A stretch of DNA of 64,000 nucleotides from Solibacteraceae bacterium (GTDB taxonomy: Bacteria > Acidobacteriota > Terriglobia > Bryobacterales > Bryobacteraceae): contig JAJPJX010000129.1 of NCBI GenBank assembly GCA_021324015.1, positions 1 to 64,000 on the forward strand, written 5' to 3'. The notes below the pieces were generated by a model. That model was not told where the DNA came from. It worked only from the letters and a program-made list of their open reading frames with translations, and ran no database searches. The position numbers and the translations under genes are program-made. Numbering within the stretch: the first letter of the stretch is position 1; each line of letters opens with the position of its first letter. This document shows, piece by piece, positions 62,709 through 64,000 of this stretch.

Positions 62709-64000
62709 ATGCCTAAAGCAAAGAGAATCGTGTGTTTCAGCAGTTTTGCGCCATTGGCCATGGTCCTGGTGTTGGCCGGGCCGGCGCTGGCGCAGGATTA
62801 TCGGGGCACGGTCCAGGGTGTCGTGACCGACCCCAGCCACGCGGCTATTGCGGGTGCTAAAGTCAGTTTGAAGAACCCCAATACCGGCCTGGATACCGTC
62901 CGCGTGACGGACACCACTGGCCATTACCTCTTCAATTTTGTTCAGCCCGGCACCTACAGCCTTTCGGTGGAGGCTGCCGGATTTCAGCATTTCGTACAGG
63001 AGGGAGTGACCGTCCTGACGCGCGGCGACGTCACGGTGGACGCCGCGCTCACTGTCGGCGCTGTCGCGGAGACGGTCAATGTCACCGAGGAGGTCGGGCA
63101 GGTGCAGTTCAACACCTCGACCATGACTACCACCGTGCAGGGCTCCATGCTGAAGGATCTCCCGGTGCTGGCGCGCAATCCCTTTACTCTGGCGCTGCTG
63201 AACCCGGCGGTGGTCAACAAGTATTGGGACGTGGCCCATCGCAACCCGTTTTACATGTGGTCGAACGGCGGTATGGATATCGGCGGGCCCACGGGCGGCA
63301 AGAACGAGCAGTTGCTGGACGGCACCACGCTGAACATCTCGGCGCGCGGTTCCTACAACGCGCCCATGGACGCGGTGCAGGAGGTCGCCATTCAGCAGAA
63401 CGCCATGGACGCCGAATACGGTTTCAGCGCGGGCGGCACGCTCAACCTGTCCATGAAGTCCGGCACCAACGACTTCCATGGCACGGCGTACTACTTCGGC
63501 CGCAACCCGGCCTTGAACGCGCTAGCCAACCGCATCACGCGCAATGAGAACATCATCCGCCAGAACATCTGGGGCGGCACCATCGGCCATCCCATCATCA
63601 AGAACAAGCTGTTCAACTTCTTCTCCTACGAGCAGTGGCGCACCACGCAGCCCTCGAGCAATGTCTCCACCGTGCCGACAGCAGCAGAGCGCAACGGCGA
63701 TTTCTCGCACTCGCTGACGCCGCAAGGCGGACTGCGCACAATCTACGATCCGTTCACCACGCAGTTTGACCCGGCGACTTCGGCGGTCACGCGCCAGCCA
63801 TTTCCCGGCAATATCATTCCCTCGAACCGGATGGATCCTTCCGGCAAGAAGGCTCTGGCGGACCTGTGGATGCCCAACAATCCGGGCGACGACCTTTCGG
63901 GCATCAACAACTTCAAAACCGCGTATGCGTGGTGGATCAAGTACTGGAACCTATCCGACCGTGTCGACTACAACATCAACGACCGGTGGCGCATGTTCGC
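62709..64000 (+). CDS. TonB-dependent receptor, Oar-like (tandem copy 4, cut by window end)
   Basis: The first 430 codons of a fourth paralogue; the frame is open to the window end. Start at the ATG at 62709 after GGTGAGGAT. Signal peptide (L-A-M-V-L-V-L-A-G-P-A-L-A-Q), regulatory-like sandwich, plug and the first barrel strands are present. Its N-terminus resembles copy 3 (D-P-S-H-A-A). The segment at 63656-63940 (N-V-S-T-V-P-T-A-A, then R-M-D-P-S-G-K-K-A-L-A-D-L-W-M-P-N) resembles copy 1 rather than its direct neighbour, again showing the mosaic nature of the array. Confidence 0.93.
   Translation, partial: MPKAKRIVCFSSFAPLAMVLVLAGPALAQDYRGTVQGVVTDPSHAAIAGAKVSLKNPNTGLDTVRVTDTTGHYLFNFVQPGTYSLSVEAAGFQHFVQEGVTVLTRGDVTVDAALTVGAVAETVNVTEEVGQVQFNTSTMTTTVQGSMLKDLPVLARNPFTLALLNPAVVNKYWDVAHRNPFYMWSNGGMDIGGPTGGKNEQLLDGTTLNISARGSYNAPMDAVQEVAIQQNAMDAEYGFSAGGTLNLSMKSGTNDFHGTAYYFGRNPALNALANRITRNENIIRQNIWGGTIGHPIIKNKLFNFFSYEQWRTTQPSSNVSTVPTAAERNGDFSHSLTPQGGLRTIYDPFTTQFDPATSAVTRQPFPGNIIPSNRMDPSGKKALADLWMPNNPGDDLSGINNFKTAYAWWIKYWNLSDRVDYNINDRWRMF

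Overview
This GC-rich, gene-dense window looks like a chromosomal segment of an acidobacterium, probably of the Solibacter/Bryobacter type. The pointers are an orphan MacB-like permease of the ADOP type (acidobacterial duplicated orphan permease), a tandem array of very large Oar-like TonB-dependent receptors with an N-terminal carboxypeptidase-regulatory-like domain, and many secreted or envelope proteins. The assignment is inference from gene content; no 16S rRNA gene is present.

Layout. 0-4.3 kb is a small defence/toxin-antitoxin patch: an orphan addiction-module antitoxin, a frameshifted DUF433 antitoxin remnant, an AbiTii-domain gene and a hicBA pair, with a secreted hydrolase-fold/HEAT/Sel1 protein in between. 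4.3-7.9 kb holds a divergent ku/ligD pair (non-homologous end joining). 7.9-12.1 kb is an EmrAB-TolC-like efflux operon. 12.2-22.2 kb is mainly housekeeping: PilZ protein, pterin carbinolamine dehydratase, lytic transglycosylase, thrC, tldD/tldE, a cation diffusion facilitator, an acyl-CoA ligase and an alpha/beta hydrolase. At 22.35 kb a tRNA-Gln(CUG) abuts a DUF4258/YgiT-type toxin-antitoxin-like pair. The ADOP permease follows, then a 49-residue secreted peptide gene with a good promoter, then a four-gene RND efflux operon on the minus strand and, divergently, OsmC, an ECF sigma/anti-sigma pair and a membrane polyferredoxin. 34.5-38 kb is a transglutaminase / alpha-E / circularly permuted ATP-grasp trio. 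38.1-40.9 kb carries a radical SAM/SPASM gene and murJ.

40.9-48.0 kb is the most striking part. It is a minus-strand operon in the order mtrC-like (decaheme), mtrA-like (decaheme), mtrB-like outer-membrane barrel, a cytochrome made of four fused monoheme modules, and a Crp/Fnr-family regulator. This is the architecture of a porin-cytochrome conduit for extracellular electron transfer. Two near-identical 16-bp palindromes with a GTGA-N6-TCAC core lie upstream of the polyferredoxin and of the radical SAM gene. The regulator's recognition helix has the Crp-type R-E-x-x-x-R pattern, so a small local redox regulon is plausible.

48.3-51.3 kb has an unknown membrane-anchored protein, a small basic protein, a Tat-exported enolase-superfamily protein and a dCMP deaminase. 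51.3-64 kb is a tandem array of four paralogous TonB-dependent receptors, the last cut by the window end. Each has its own TTGACA-type promoter, and the first three are each followed by a hairpin terminator. The first intergenic repeat carries a broken 5' end of the neighbouring deaminase gene, which marks the duplication event, and the copies are mosaics of one another.
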